A model generated the notes under the pieces. It was not told the DNA's origin and did no database searches. It saw nothing but the letters and a program-made list of their open reading frames with translations. A DNA stretch of 64,000 nt, taken from the NCBI GenBank assembly GCA_036874045.1, contig CM072337.1:868001-932000 (forward strand), given 5' to 3'. Below are positions 45,701-57,476 of this stretch, piece by piece (the stretch's first letter is position 1; each line of letters begins with the position of its first letter). This stretch comes from Cymodocea nodosa. Lineage: Eukaryota > Streptophyta > Magnoliopsida > Alismatales > Cymodoceaceae. The translations under genes and the position numbers were made by a program.

Positions 45701-48500
45701 AAGAAATGTATCAAAAAACCTAAACTTGCATGGGGCATTGCTCCTTCTCTTGGGCATTTTTTCTAGACTTCTCCTTCTCTTCTATGTTTTATCATAGATG
45801 ACTTTTTGATAGACATCTTTTTGAACTTTGATTGATGATAAAGTTATATGATCTAGGAGAATATTTATGATATTTCAATAGTATTGCAGATTTTAGAGTG
45901 CAGTTAAAAAGCTCCTTCATCAGGTTCCCATTCACTAGCTCTGCTTTATTGCCTCTTGTCTTAGGCTAGCTATCAGCCAAAGGTTACCAGCAACTCTATT
46001 TTGATTGCACAGAAGCAGAATAAGCTGCTATTGATTCAGCCTAGAAAAAGAAAAATTGAGATAGGTTCCTACAGGATTCCCCCCTTAAAAATTGGATTTG
46101 AGGGTTTCTTCTTGTCCAACTCAAGTAGTTACAACAAATAAAGTAAATGCAACATGATATCATTAGAAATGACAATATCATTTACTAATAATTAATAAGA
46201 TACATTCTGATATCGATATTGAATTTAGTCATTCTTTCAATAGATAGAAAAAAAAGGCTTCCATTCCAAAAAGTGGGGCAAAGAAAAATCATAGGCAAGA
46301 TCCCATAATGGTTGAGGTCATTTTTGTTTTACTAACAACAGTGCACAAGAAGACTGTTCACCCATAGAGTCACTCAATCAACCAAATGCTTTGTACCTTT
46401 CCATGGGTCTATTATCCCTCAGTAGGGCAATGAAAGAGTAACCCATCTAGTGGTTTTTGAACTAATGGATCAATCAGCTTAGCGTAGAGAATAACAGCTC
46501 AACTGGTTGCTAAAGTGGCCTTATCTAAAACTAGTCAATAGATTGATTCACCTCGTAGGGACATATAACCTTGGACAATGGAGAAATCTAATAAAATATA
46601 GCCTACCTACTTGGTTCAAATGAATTAGGTAGATCAAAAGAATAGAATCCGTGTGGTTCTTATACCACATTTGATGGTCTCAATTTGAACAAGATATATG
46701 GAAAATTATTAGATCAATATCCAGGGTAAGGGGGGTTGTTTGGCAAGCCCATTGTATGTGACACCCCATGTTAGGTTAGGTAGACCAATGGTTTGGATCA
46801 AGGACTTCTACTTTCTTTGTCACTTTCTCTCCTCTCCACATAATAATTTGAGAAGCCTCATTGGGGCCTTTGTCAATTCCTTTAAGTTTCATTCTTGAGA
46901 GCATACGCCTAGGCAACATACTTAAGATGTTAGCTATAGCACTGTACAAGTTGATACACATAATGTCCGGTATCCATCATTTATAGCTAGGACTACTGGA
47001 GTATCCAATCCCATTTGTTTTTTAAAGGATTGTTATAGGTAAATCACAAATAGGACTTGAAATTTAAACTTACAATGTGATGGCAATTAAGAATTGGTAT
47101 TTTTAATAAAATGGAATTTGTTTGTGATTAAGGGGCGTTTTAGGAAACTCGTTAAAAAGACCAGTTGTATGTCACATCTTCGTTGAATATGGTAGATGAA
47201 GGCATAGGAGAAAAGATATTCTATTGTCTTCGACAAGGAAAAAGAGGAAATGAATGGATACCACAACGAACACACCTGATCAAAAGCAGGGTATATATAA
47301 TCTGCAAATTGAATTTCTGCTATCGCTCGATTTCCCTGGCAAAATAAAATGAATGATAAGAACAATATAAGGCTGAAAAGGGAATTCCAGCTCATAATTG
47401 GTAGTTGGAAAGAGAAAAACGATATGAGAGGAACTACGCAGCTTACGTAAATCCGATAGATACTGATCCAAAATTCAATTTCTCATGCACAATCCTTCAG
47501 ATATATATGAAAAAACTAATAAAACTTACCATTGCTGCGAGGCCAACAGCAAATCCGGCAATGCCCTTTGCAAAAAGAAGCACAATATGATTAATAGTTT
47601 TATTTTGTGTGCTGAAGAATAAAAGCAAACCCATTCTAAGCGTCATTTAAAATTCTAAACAGTACTATCTATAGGCACTAATATTCACCGGGGAATTCAT
47701 CATAAAATGCAGGAATAGAAACACGCACTTGTTCACATAAGGGTGTATTGAAAACTCTGTGTTTCCCGAATCGATCGGCCAAACCGGTTGTACATCGGAA
47801 AACACCACCAAAACAAACATCTTCTCCAAAGACGTAGCATCTGCAGTGAAGAATTGACAGTTTACAGGAATCACAGACACGAAATCTAATTTACGTCTCC
47901 AGTCCATGAAAATCATTTCCGAACAGAGATAATATAGTTAAGGGCGAAACATTGTGTGGCATATGGGTATTACTCGTCAACGAAACAAGATAATTAAGGG
48001 ACGATCGCATGGAGAAGCTGTGACCAACCCTGCTGTGCTAAGTGTAAAATCGAAATTCAGCTTATCATCAAAAGACAGGCAGGAGATATGCGTATACCAA
48101 TCTATCACATAAACAAATCCAGATCGAATTTCGAATGGGCGAACAAACAGCTTACTATCAAAAACCATAACCATGACAACAACTCCTGCTCAAAAAAAAA
48201 AAAACAAAAACAAAAAGTCCTCAACCTTCGACCCAAAACAAGACAAATCTATTAACTACCCCCAACCGAGAGTTCCTCCTCGATCCAGAGAGAACAACAG
48301 AGGGGAATCGCCCGCCCTGAACTCGAGAAAACGTACCGGGGATCTGAGTCGAGAGCGATGTGGAGTGCCTGGTTTATCGCTGAGAATAGGTTGAGTCGCT
48401 TCCCTTCCTTGGCAGCCTCCTGTGGCGTGGTTGTGCTGGAGAACCTCCTCCTTCCCGCCCCCGCCACGGCCCTCACCATTCCACTCCAGCGTCCCGCCAT
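42732..48500 (-). CDS. BCDHB1: Branched-chain alpha-keto acid dehydrogenase E1-beta, mitochondrial
   Basis: Beta chain of the E1 (decarboxylase) component of the complex that commits Leu, Ile and Val to breakdown; it pairs with E1-alpha in the mitochondrial matrix. Minus-strand exons: 48500-48337, 47840-47729, 47565-47530, 47335-47276, 45451-45394, 45308-45211, 45065-44976, 44874-44806, 44735-44649, 44350-44255, 44178-44101, 42929-42843, 42767-42732. All junctions are GT-AG and the frame is open for 356 aa, the usual family length. The start has an Arg-rich presequence ([11 protein letters not shown]), then [20 protein letters not shown]. Transketolase pyrimidine domain is about 36-210 ([47 protein letters not shown]). 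The C-terminal transketolase domain is about 230-345 ([47 protein letters not shown]). The wording LNLYSAINQAL and [14 protein letters not shown] separates it from pyruvate dehydrogenase E1-beta. The upstream in-frame TTG is not used as start; the first ATG is at 48500. Confidence 0.95.
46775..47017 (-). pseudogene. Nuclear copy of plastid 16S rRNA fragment
   Basis: Read on the minus strand, the stretch follows plastid 16S rRNA: GGATACTCCAGTAGTCCTAG, GATGGATAC, CAGTGCTATAGCTAAC, TTAAGTAT, CAAGAATGAAACTTAAAGGA, ATTGAC and GGCCCC. Most differences from the remembered plastid sequence are C-to-T or G-to-A. AAGAATGAAAC favours plastid over mitochondrial rRNA. It covers roughly the 780-960 region in bacterial numbering and lies in the 1.8-kb intron of the E1-beta gene. 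It is decayed and not an rRNA gene. Confidence 0.8.
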
Positions 48501-49487
48501 TGCAGAAATCCAGAGAGAGCGTCGCAGACTCGCAATGATCAAATTTATTGATAACTTAATTGTGAGTTTTTATCAGTAACAAGACATTTAAAAAACGAAG
48601 ACATTTATTTATTTTAAATATAATGTTCGTTATAACTATATTTTAAGTTAATTATGAAAACTGTAAGAGGTACGTGCAGTTTTTTTAACGGTGAGTGTCT
48701 GTAGCTTTATTTTTTATTTTTATTATTATAAAAATAACAACTAATGATTAAAAAAAATCCATCCACCGTGGGTGATAATGATGAAGAGAGAGGTACGAGA
48801 ATTCCGCACGCTCTTCACTTCTCGTGATCTCCAGATCCGTCTGATTTCCAACGGACGGCGATCGGCCGTGGAGGGAGAACCGTACAACTGTCGTTGCTAT
48901 TTTGCACTTTTGTCCCATAGATCTTGGATATACATCTTGTCAACCTCGACAACGACAACAATCAAGTCATAATCTCACCACGTGCGGAATCTACCGCATA
49001 AATTTAAAATGTACAGTTAAACTTTTATCCGAAATCAAATATGCAGTTAAATTATATATATTAAGTAAGTACTAATTAATTATTCTCACTTAACTAATAC
49101 ATTCTTTGAGTCCCTGAAGGTACGACTAAACCATCAGATACGAAGATATACCATAAATATATTTTCATAATAATATACTTATAATACCATATTAATATAC
49201 AAGTAAAAAGACTTAATTTTAATCAACATAGCTAGTTAGGTTAAATTAAAGAGAAAATGTTGGGAATTTATAATTTTTTTTGTTATATGTGTTAAAAAAT
49301 GATACATTAAAATTATCTTCGATATGTGGTTTTGTCCTGCAGTTGTTTGTTTTGGATTATATCATTTTTTTTTCATAAATTATGAGTTTAATTTTACACC
49401 GAATTTAATATATTATTTGAAATATAAAAAATAGTGTAAATGTAGTATTTATGGTTTGTCTCTAATACCACTGTCCGCTTTTGTACC
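48501..49487. promoter_or_regulatory. Divergent upstream region of E1-beta and PPR genes
   Basis: About 1 kb between the E1-beta start (leftward) and the PPR start (rightward), so any promoters must lie here. The sequence is AT-rich with no clear TATA box close to either start. A short GC-richer patch lies near 48790-48900. I see no gene in it; the open frame 48772-48972 resembles nothing known. Confidence 0.4.
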
Positions 49488-50945
49488 ATGCGGTTGCAAA
49501 TTTGCTCTTCGAAACTATTGTTACTACCTTTCCCTCGGAAGAATCACCACTACCACCACTCGAAGAAGCTGCTTCGCCACCAGAGCTGCCATCCCGACCC
49601 CATCATCTCCCACCTCTTCTCCTTCCTCCACGCTTCGCCCACGGCCCGCCATGTCCGCCACCTCCACGCCCACCTTCTCGTTACCGGCCTCCTCTCCGAC
49701 GTTGTCCTCGCCTCCAAGCTCCTCCTCGCCTACTCCACCCACGGCGAACTACTCGCCTCCTCATACCCGCTCTTCCTCCGCTTGCCGCACCGCAACGCTT
49801 ACTCGTGGAGCATCATGCTTGGGGAGATTTCTCGGTCCGGCTCCCCCGCCGCTGCCATCTCTCTCTTCGTTGACATGACACGTGCCCCCGGCCAGCCCGT
49901 CGTCGACGCGTTTTCCATGCCCATCTTGTTGAGGTCGTGCGCCGGTGCTGGAGCTCCGATGATGGCGAGGCTGGGACATGGAATGTGCGTGAAGATGGGG
50001 TTTGAGAGGAACGTGTTCGTGGGGTCGGCGTTGGTTTTTATGTACGTGGCATTGGGAAATGTTGGTGATGCACGGGTGGTGTTTGATGGAATTCCGAACA
50101 GGGATGTGGTGCTGTGGACCACGATGCTGTCTGGTTACGCCCAGAGGGAGGAACCAGAGTTGGCGGTTGGGGTTTTTAGGGAGATGGTAGATGAGGGAAT
50201 CGAGCTGGACGGTGTGGTCATGTTGAGCTTGTTGTTGGTTTGCAGTCGCGCTGGGTGGCTTCGGCAAGGGAAGTCCGTGCATGGGTGGATTTTGAGAAAG
50301 TGTCTGAAATCGGGGCTGAGTCTGGGGAATGCGCTCGTGGATTTGTACGTGAAGTGCGCAGCGTTGAGCTATGCCGAGAGGGTCTTTTGGCAGATGTCAA
50401 ACAAGGATGTGATCTCTTGGAGCGCCTTGATACTCGGCCATGGGTTGAATGGAGACGCAGGGATTGCTCTGAAACTGTTCGTGAAAATGCGTGAGGAAGG
50501 TGGAGTGATGCCAAACTCGGTTACATTTCTTGGGGTGCTGTCAGCTTGTGCCCATGCCGGCCTGGTGGAGAAGGCTTGGGATTATTGGAGCATGATGAAG
50601 AGGCATGGGCTGGTTCCTGAGTTGAAGCACCATGCTTGTATGGTGGATGTTTTAGGAAGGGCAGGGCGATTTGTGGAGGCCGAGAGATTCATACAAGAAA
50701 TGCCAATACAGCCGGATGAGGTGATTTGGGCTGCTTTGCTGTCCGGGTGTCGAACTCATGGTAATGTAAAGGTTGGGCAAAGGGCCGCGGACAAGTTGGC
50801 AATGCTAAGGCCAGAGAAAAGTGGTTATTACGCGCTTCTAGCCAACTTCTACACTGATGCTGGTAGGTTTGAAGATGCTGAGAGAGTGAGGGAGATCATG
50901 AAGCAGATGAATGTGAGTAAACTACCTGGTTGTAGTTTGATTTAA
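49488..50945 (+). CDS. Pentatricopeptide repeat protein, PLS class, E subgroup
   Basis: RNA-binding organelle protein, 485 aa, single exon as usual for PPR genes. PPR motifs run from about residue 55 to 410, for example NAYSWSIMLGEISRSGSPAA, DARVVFDGIPNRDVVLWTTM, LVDLYVKCAALSYAERVF, DVISWSALILGHGLNGDAGI, SVTFLGVLSACAHAGLVEKA and MVDVLGRAGRFVEAERFI. The E domain is about 412-485 (VIWAALLSGCRTHGN, GYYALLANFYTDAGRFEDAE) and ends KLPGCSLI, so E+ and DYW regions are absent. Such proteins usually select C-to-U editing sites and recruit a separate deaminase. The N-terminus is rich in Arg, His and Lys with few acidic residues, which fits targeting to mitochondria or plastids; I cannot say which. The first 400 bp are strongly GC-rich. 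The start is the first ATG of the open frame; the target RNA is unknown. Confidence 0.93.
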   Translation: MRLQICSSKLLLLPFPRKNHHYHHSKKLLRHQSCHPDPIISHLFSFLHASPTARHVRHLHAHLLVTGLLSDVVLASKLLLAYSTHGELLASSYPLFLRLPHRNAYSWSIMLGEISRSGSPAAAISLFVDMTRAPGQPVVDAFSMPILLRSCAGAGAPMMARLGHGMCVKMGFERNVFVGSALVFMYVALGNVGDARVVFDGIPNRDVVLWTTMLSGYAQREEPELAVGVFREMVDEGIELDGVVMLSLLLVCSRAGWLRQGKSVHGWILRKCLKSGLSLGNALVDLYVKCAALSYAERVFWQMSNKDVISWSALILGHGLNGDAGIALKLFVKMREEGGVMPNSVTFLGVLSACAHAGLVEKAWDYWSMMKRHGLVPELKHHACMVDVLGRAGRFVEAERFIQEMPIQPDEVIWAALLSGCRTHGNVKVGQRAADKLAMLRPEKSGYYALLANFYTDAGRFEDAERVREIMKQMNVSKLPGCSLI

Positions 50946-53746
50946 TTGGGTGTGTTTCATACTTTCATCGACAACCCAAAACAGCAAAACCCATTTGAGG
51001 TATGTGATCAGAAGCATTGTTGAGCTTGACGACCACTTTCTCAAGCAGATAATTGACTGATTTGAGGGTGTTCTTTTGAATGTGATCCATCGGTACTTAT
51101 GGATCACTTGTGCAATCATCGAAGTGGGTGTTTCACATTGTAGCATGAGAGCAGATTTAAGTGTGCGATTGCAATCAAATCTTGGGTAGCAACTTCTTGC
51201 AGTAAGGAAGATATCGATTAACTTGTAATTGCAGACAAATCACAGAGAACAGATCGATTCAAGGTGAAGAATGAAGCATGGTTCAGGACCAAGTGGTGTA
51301 CACCCACGGACAATTGCACTTACAAGACGATTGGGGTGCTTGTAGATTTCTTACCATTGCTTTCCTATGTATTAGAGGTGATGTGCATTGGAGCTTTGTG
51401 CAAGCGAAGAACAACAATAAAGAGACTGAATGAAGGGTAACAGGAAAAGAATATAAAATTTTTTACTCTTGGTTCAAATAAGAAATGACTTTTCTTGTCA
51501 ATACTACTTTAAAGTGAAACTTTATTGTCAATTCCTCTAAATAATATTTTCAACTACAAAATGGAAATGTAATGTTTGGATGAGGTGAAGGGTGTTTCCA
51601 AGGAAGGTTTCATATCATTGTCAAATTTTAAATGTCAGTGGCTATATTTTTCATCAATTTCGTATGAATAAATAAAATAATGTAATCGATTGAGTAATAA
51701 TTCTCAATTAAAACACAATCGTTCAAAACAAATAACTATTCAGGTAAAATCGATCAATAGGACGAATAAAGAATGTATGATAATAACATCGATATAGTAT
51801 AATTATTCATTTATTTCATTAAAAATACTAGTTTTTAAAAGAAAAACACTAACATTACGAAAACAAGTAAATGAGCTTATGATTTTAGTATCACTAAAAC
51901 TTTCCTAACTGCCCACACAATGAAATTTTCCTGATGGTGTCACTTGGAAATGTAAAATTTTATTTTAAAAATTCAAAAATAATTGTGTACTTAGTTAATG
52001 CATGTTATAATCTAAAATGTACCTAAATTTTAACTTAATTTGAATTATCTTCATTAAGATTGCTTTAACGAAAATGAATGCTTGAATTTTAATACAAATT
52101 GTTAAATTTAAGACTTTTAAATCATTGATTAATATTTATTTAATTTCAACAAAAAACTTAACGGATATAGATTTTTTTATTAAAAATTATTTAATAATAA
52201 TTTTTATAAATTATTTTTATCTTTTCACGTATTTGACAACAAAATGTTAAATTACCATTGAAAAGCATATATAATCAAAATACACTTTTAGGGGGGAGGT
52301 TTGTGCTATTTAAAAGTCTAAAAAGAAAAGTGAGAAAATAAAGACCAAATACTCAAACTTTAAAACCTCCGTCAGGTATTCCTTTCCTTGACTCTAAACA
52401 TTTACAAGCTTCTTGTTCCCAATTTCCCTTACGTTTGTTCATGAGTCCTGATCATTTGCCCCCTTCATTTGATTTAAATCAATATCGTTCGTTTCCTTTG
52501 TTGAACTTGGATACCCATTCGTGAACTTTCTTTCATTCACACGCAAAGGTGTATTCTCTGTTCTATTTCTCTCTATTGTCCTTCAACCACAATTTTGGTT
52601 TATTATGGATCTACTATCTTTACCATTGTATTTTAGTTGAAAATTGAATGAGCGTGAAAATGCCAAACTGGTGATGCTACAGATGACCCAAGCTACTTTG
52701 TCTTTGCAGACGCAGATTATCTAATTGAAGATTAAAATACTCCAAACACAAATAAGATATCATCACTTCATGTAAATACCTACACCTAATACACACTTCT
52801 CCTTTTTCTTTAATACACACTTAATGTAGATATCTACACCTATATATTCATTATGTTTGTGTATGTAAATACTTAAAGGGTGTTTGTGTAATTAGAAAAT
52901 AGTGAAAAGAAAATGATGAAAAAAAAAAAAACAAAAAGTAACGAAAAATTAGTAGAAAATCAAAATATTTGTATATAAAACAAAAAATGACAGAATTTAA
53001 AATACGTGTATTTATATATAAAATAAAAAATAACACAAAATTATAAAATGTAAAATATATATGTTTATTCATAAAATAAAAAATGTTAAAATTGATAAAT
53101 TATTTTTTTTGTATTTTTTTATAAGATAGAGAATAATAAAATTTATTATAGATAATATAAGTAGAATCGTTTATGATAATAATTACATCATAAAATATAT
53201 TTCACATATCTTTATTATTTCATAAACCTCTCATAATATAAATTCTCATCTACTAATGACATAAACAATTTCTATATCAAAATTATATATTGTTAATATA
53301 TTTTGTGATAATTCATATTTCCTATTTATTCATTTTTCGTTAATTTTAAAAATTAGAGAGATAGAAAATGAAAGAAAAATTTTCTTATATATTTAGAAAA
53401 AATAACAAAATCTTTCAAAAATTCATTTAATATACAAATATCTAAAACATAATAAAAAATTTTCTATATTTTTCTAAAAAGCACAAACACTCCCCTACAC
53501 GTTCACAGGTGTAGGTAGTTATTGTTTTAATAAAGATCTTAGGGAAAAGAATGGCATGAAAAGATATTGATGATTTCAATTTTATTTTTTGTATTTGATT
53601 GAATTTTATTATCATCCCAATTTCCCGGTCTATACGTGAAAACGGCATCGGCTTCCTCGTTTGGTAGCTTTCCTGGTTGATTGTCTGATTCGAAGTGCCG
53701 GCACCAGAAGAATTCGTTGAGCAGAAGAGCAAGCAGGAAAAGGAGA
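50946..53746. other. Spacer between PPR and DGS1 genes
   Basis: AT-rich. The first 500 bp may contain the PPR 3' untranslated region. A possible TIR element lies at 52878-53494. Short flanking inverted words (ACCTACACCT near 52778 and AGGTGTAGGT near 53506) lie outside it. No further coding sequence seen. Confidence 0.5.
52878..53494. mobile_element. AT-rich TIR element (MITE or PIF/hAT derivative)
   Basis: The left end AGGGTGTTTGTGTAATTAG and the reverse complement of the right end GGGGAGTGTTTGTGCTTTT agree over about 20 bp with a few changes. Both continue into AGAAAA-rich sequence. The inside is extremely AT-rich without coding. Flanks are TAA on the left and TAC on the right, so a 3-bp duplication is possible but not exact. 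Confidence 0.45.
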
Positions 53747-56700
53747 ATGGCGTCGCCACCGCCGGGGACTGGCAAAGCCCTAGTTTCCCAGTACTACTCG
53801 TCGCTGAGAGATTCCGTCGTCCGTATCGTTCCTTCACCGTCTGCCGTCTCCGCTCTCCTCGCGAGGCTCTTCGGAGGCCTCTACCCCCCCTACAGCCTCA
53901 GCAGCAAGATCCGGCGAAGGAAGTCGGGCCTTCCTCTCCCTTTCCGTGCAGGCGCCACGCTCCCCTCGTCGTGAGCTCGCTTCCTTTAAACTTTTTTCTG
54001 GCAGAAGCTTGTGTATTCGTAGTTCGCAGCTCTCGGGTCTTGGAATGGGGTGGGGGTGTGGTGGACGAGTTGTCGCTAGTTTTAATGGCGTGGATTCCGA
54101 GATGTGTTTGGCATATCCGTAGCAATATGGTTGTCTCCATCGCCACTGGACTTCGTTGTTACGAAGTTATGGATCGTACTGTGATAAATCACCACTCCAG
54201 AGTTCGACATGTCGGACTTGATCGAAAGGTCTGATTTGTCTCTCTTGGTGATTATTGTTTATCAGGCGTAACTTTTAGTGTATGGTGATTGTAGTTGCAG
54301 ATAAGGCCCCACGAATTTATTCTTACATCACTTAAAATGGTAGGCACTCAGTGTATACTGCTTATAGCTGCAGCTCATGCCCCCACTCTAATGCCATGAA
54401 GTTATTCTTTTTTGCTAATGGTGATTTTTGCATTTGCTAAGATTTGAACTTCTGTTAATAGCTCATTACTCTTGGTCAACTAAGTTATTGCAGTTAGTTT
54501 ACCATGAATTTTTTCTTACATCACTCAGAGTGTGGTGGAAGTTAAAATCTACATCCAAGTGATTCCAACACACGCAATAACTAGCAAAAAGGCTTGTTAT
54601 TTGCACAAGAAAAGTATATTTGAGGATTATTTACTGTCAAAACTTCGAATTTTGATTTGCAACATTTTAGAATAAGATAAAGTAAGATATAATATACATA
54701 TAAAATCAATTAAATTTAATTTCTACTTCTTTTATAATTAAAATGCTATGTACAAACAATATCAACGTTTGTATGAATGGAAAAAACCTTAAGAATGGCA
54801 ATATATGTTTGGAAAAAATAATAATTCTCATATTAATATGTACTGGTGACTTATATGAATGTCAACCCCATGTTGAATGTCTTGGTTGTTCAAAGTCATT
54901 GCCGTATTGTTGATTAAGATGTTGCAAGAAGATTAATTAACATATTTGCTATTCTCTCCACTACACATAATTACTCTATGACATGTTGTAGAATATTTTA
55001 TATTCAATGATGTATTGATAGTATTGTGAATACGACAAATGAATAAGAAATAAGAGGCACAGAGATGCTTGAATAAAAGTCACAATTCCTTTAGGAGGAT
55101 GCCAGGCTATTCTTGATAAGGATTGGAAATGTTGTATTGTTGTTCTATGGGAGGAGGCTTTTGGTGATGCTGTATAATTGAAAATGGTATTGATATGCCA
55201 TTCACCTTATTGACTTTTAACATTAGATGATGTAGTGCTGTTCCATCCACTTCCATAGTAATGGCTTGATTGCTGATGTGAACCATTTTCAAAGTATGTG
55301 TAGTCATAAGGCTGTGTAGAATCACGTACCCTTAAGTCACTAAAGGATTCCACAAGCTTTAATTACCACTATTTAAGTTTTCCACGTAGATAGGTTGTGC
55401 ATGCTATCATTGACTTTCTTATTCATTGAAGATAATCCTTTTGAGCCATGTATCTCTTTGCTTTTAGCTTTTTTTTCCTTTTTTCTTTTTAACAACTATT
55501 TCATTTGACTCTTGAACCTCCCTAAGACATGATGGATACTTGTAGGTATTCTTATAAGTTGTAACCATGGAATAAATTTTGTTTCAAGTTTGAAAAATCA
55601 CCACTGATTGATGTTTATCCACAATACTTCGATCCTGTCATTTGTCTATTATTATTGATTAGATAGCCTTCATCAAAGATCCTCAGATTTGGCAACCATA
55701 CCCTGAATATCACTTCTTGAAATCTTGAAGACATCAACATTCTTTACCTTTAAAACATAGACATTTGAAATGGAATGATTAACCTAAAATGAATAAAGTG
55801 AAATGTACTTATCTGAAAATCAGCGAAAAATTTGAAAATTTTGCAGACATATCGAAAATTTGTTAAAAAGTAATGAATAAAGACTTTGAGTTGGATGAAT
55901 TTTATGTTAGATCCATGCAATGCAAGTTTATTACACAATATATGCCATTTTTATTAGATTTCATTGAAAGTCTGTTAAAAATAGTAACTACTTGTATGCC
56001 ATTCAAAATTCATATTTACTTGAATGTCATTAAAATAATTTTCTTTTTACTTTGATAGCCCTACAGTTAGTTGTAATTGGTACATTAACAGTAAGGATAT
56101 TCTAGTAAGAATCACAAATTTTTAATGGTATGCAAGCAAATATAAAATTTTGGATGGTATACAGGTAATTATCAAACTTTTTGATGGTGTGTAAGTAGAA
56201 AAATTTGAAAATAAAAAACTATGAATTCCACGACTTTTATGCTAAGATCCATTTAATGCAAGTTTGTTTACACAATATACATGTCATTCAAATTAGATTT
56301 CATAAAAATTTCGAAAATCTGTTAGAAATAGTAGAAAATAAAGAACTAAGGGTTTCACAAATTTTATGGCCATCTGATAACTTTGTCTAATTTCTTTTCT
56401 ACAGGCTATGCAGGTTTTTCTACTAGATGCATTCTTTCCCAGTAATTGGTCCCTACCATGAGATGCATATTTCATTCAATTTTCTAATAAGAATCATGTC
56501 CTGTGGAGTATCTTTTCTTCAATTAAATTGTTATGTCAACACAATATTGGGTGGATGGTTTTTTTTGGACAACTTTCCTTCCTTCAAAAAGTCATATTCT
56601 GTGATATTATCGTAATGAACCTCAAAATCTTCAGTGGATTGAAATTGTTGTTGAGTGATGTATAATAATATAATTGAGGACTCTGTTGTTGATTGCAGGG

Positions 56701-57421
56701 TACTAAATGAACCATCAGCAGTTCTCAGTGCCTTGGATGATATTTTTGGTCATATATTATCAAATTTACATGAAATTCAGAAGAACTTGCAATTTTGGCA
56801 ATCTCGTGCAGAGGTCCCATTTATTCTTGTTCTTTTCTCAGGGTGAGTCAAATAAATAGCCTGGTACCCGCCCATAATCAGATGGTTGTTCATATTTCAG
56901 GGCACAGATGCTCAAAAAGCTCATTTCCTGATGTTTGAGAGAGGACCCTGGGCTTTGTTTGATGAAACCATTCACATGATAAGAAGACAAGCAAAGGAAG
57001 GTTCTTCCATCCAGCACCTTTGTTACTCTGCTGCTGCCTCAATTTCTGAGAAGATATCCATACTGACAAGTCTCAAGCATTGTCTTGCCACTTTTCTTGC
57101 ACAGGTTCCTCCTTGTTCTACATTCATTGCATTTCACAGTACAAATAATAGTTGGAACTTGCCCTGTTGGAGAAATCTAGCTATTAGTATTCACCAAAGA
57201 CTTGCTCCTTCAGTCCATTGGTTTTTGCTTATAAACTTATAATTATGATCTATATTATGTTTCACTTTCTTTATCCATATGCTATCCCGTTTACTGTGAA
57301 TGTGTTTTTGAACATTTGAAGTTTATCATACTCTCTCATGTGTTCTAGATATTTTTGAGGGAAAACAGGGTTCTACAATCCTATACTTCCTGATAAAAAT
57401 GCCTAGATTATTAGATATACC

Positions 57422-57476
<55 letters not shown>

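Noticed and set aside
46775..47017. Functional rRNA gene
   Set aside because: Only a short piece of 16S is present and it has many changes at universally conserved positions.
49456..49878. Pro/Ser-rich frames at the start of the PPR gene
   Set aside because: They are alternative frames of the GC-rich PPR coding sequence, which alone continues to a full-length family member.
53695..54234. 179-codon plus-strand frame near DGS1 exon 1
   Set aside because: It reads through the DGS1 splice donor at 53971 in another frame; the frame from 53747 splices correctly into the next DGS1 exon.
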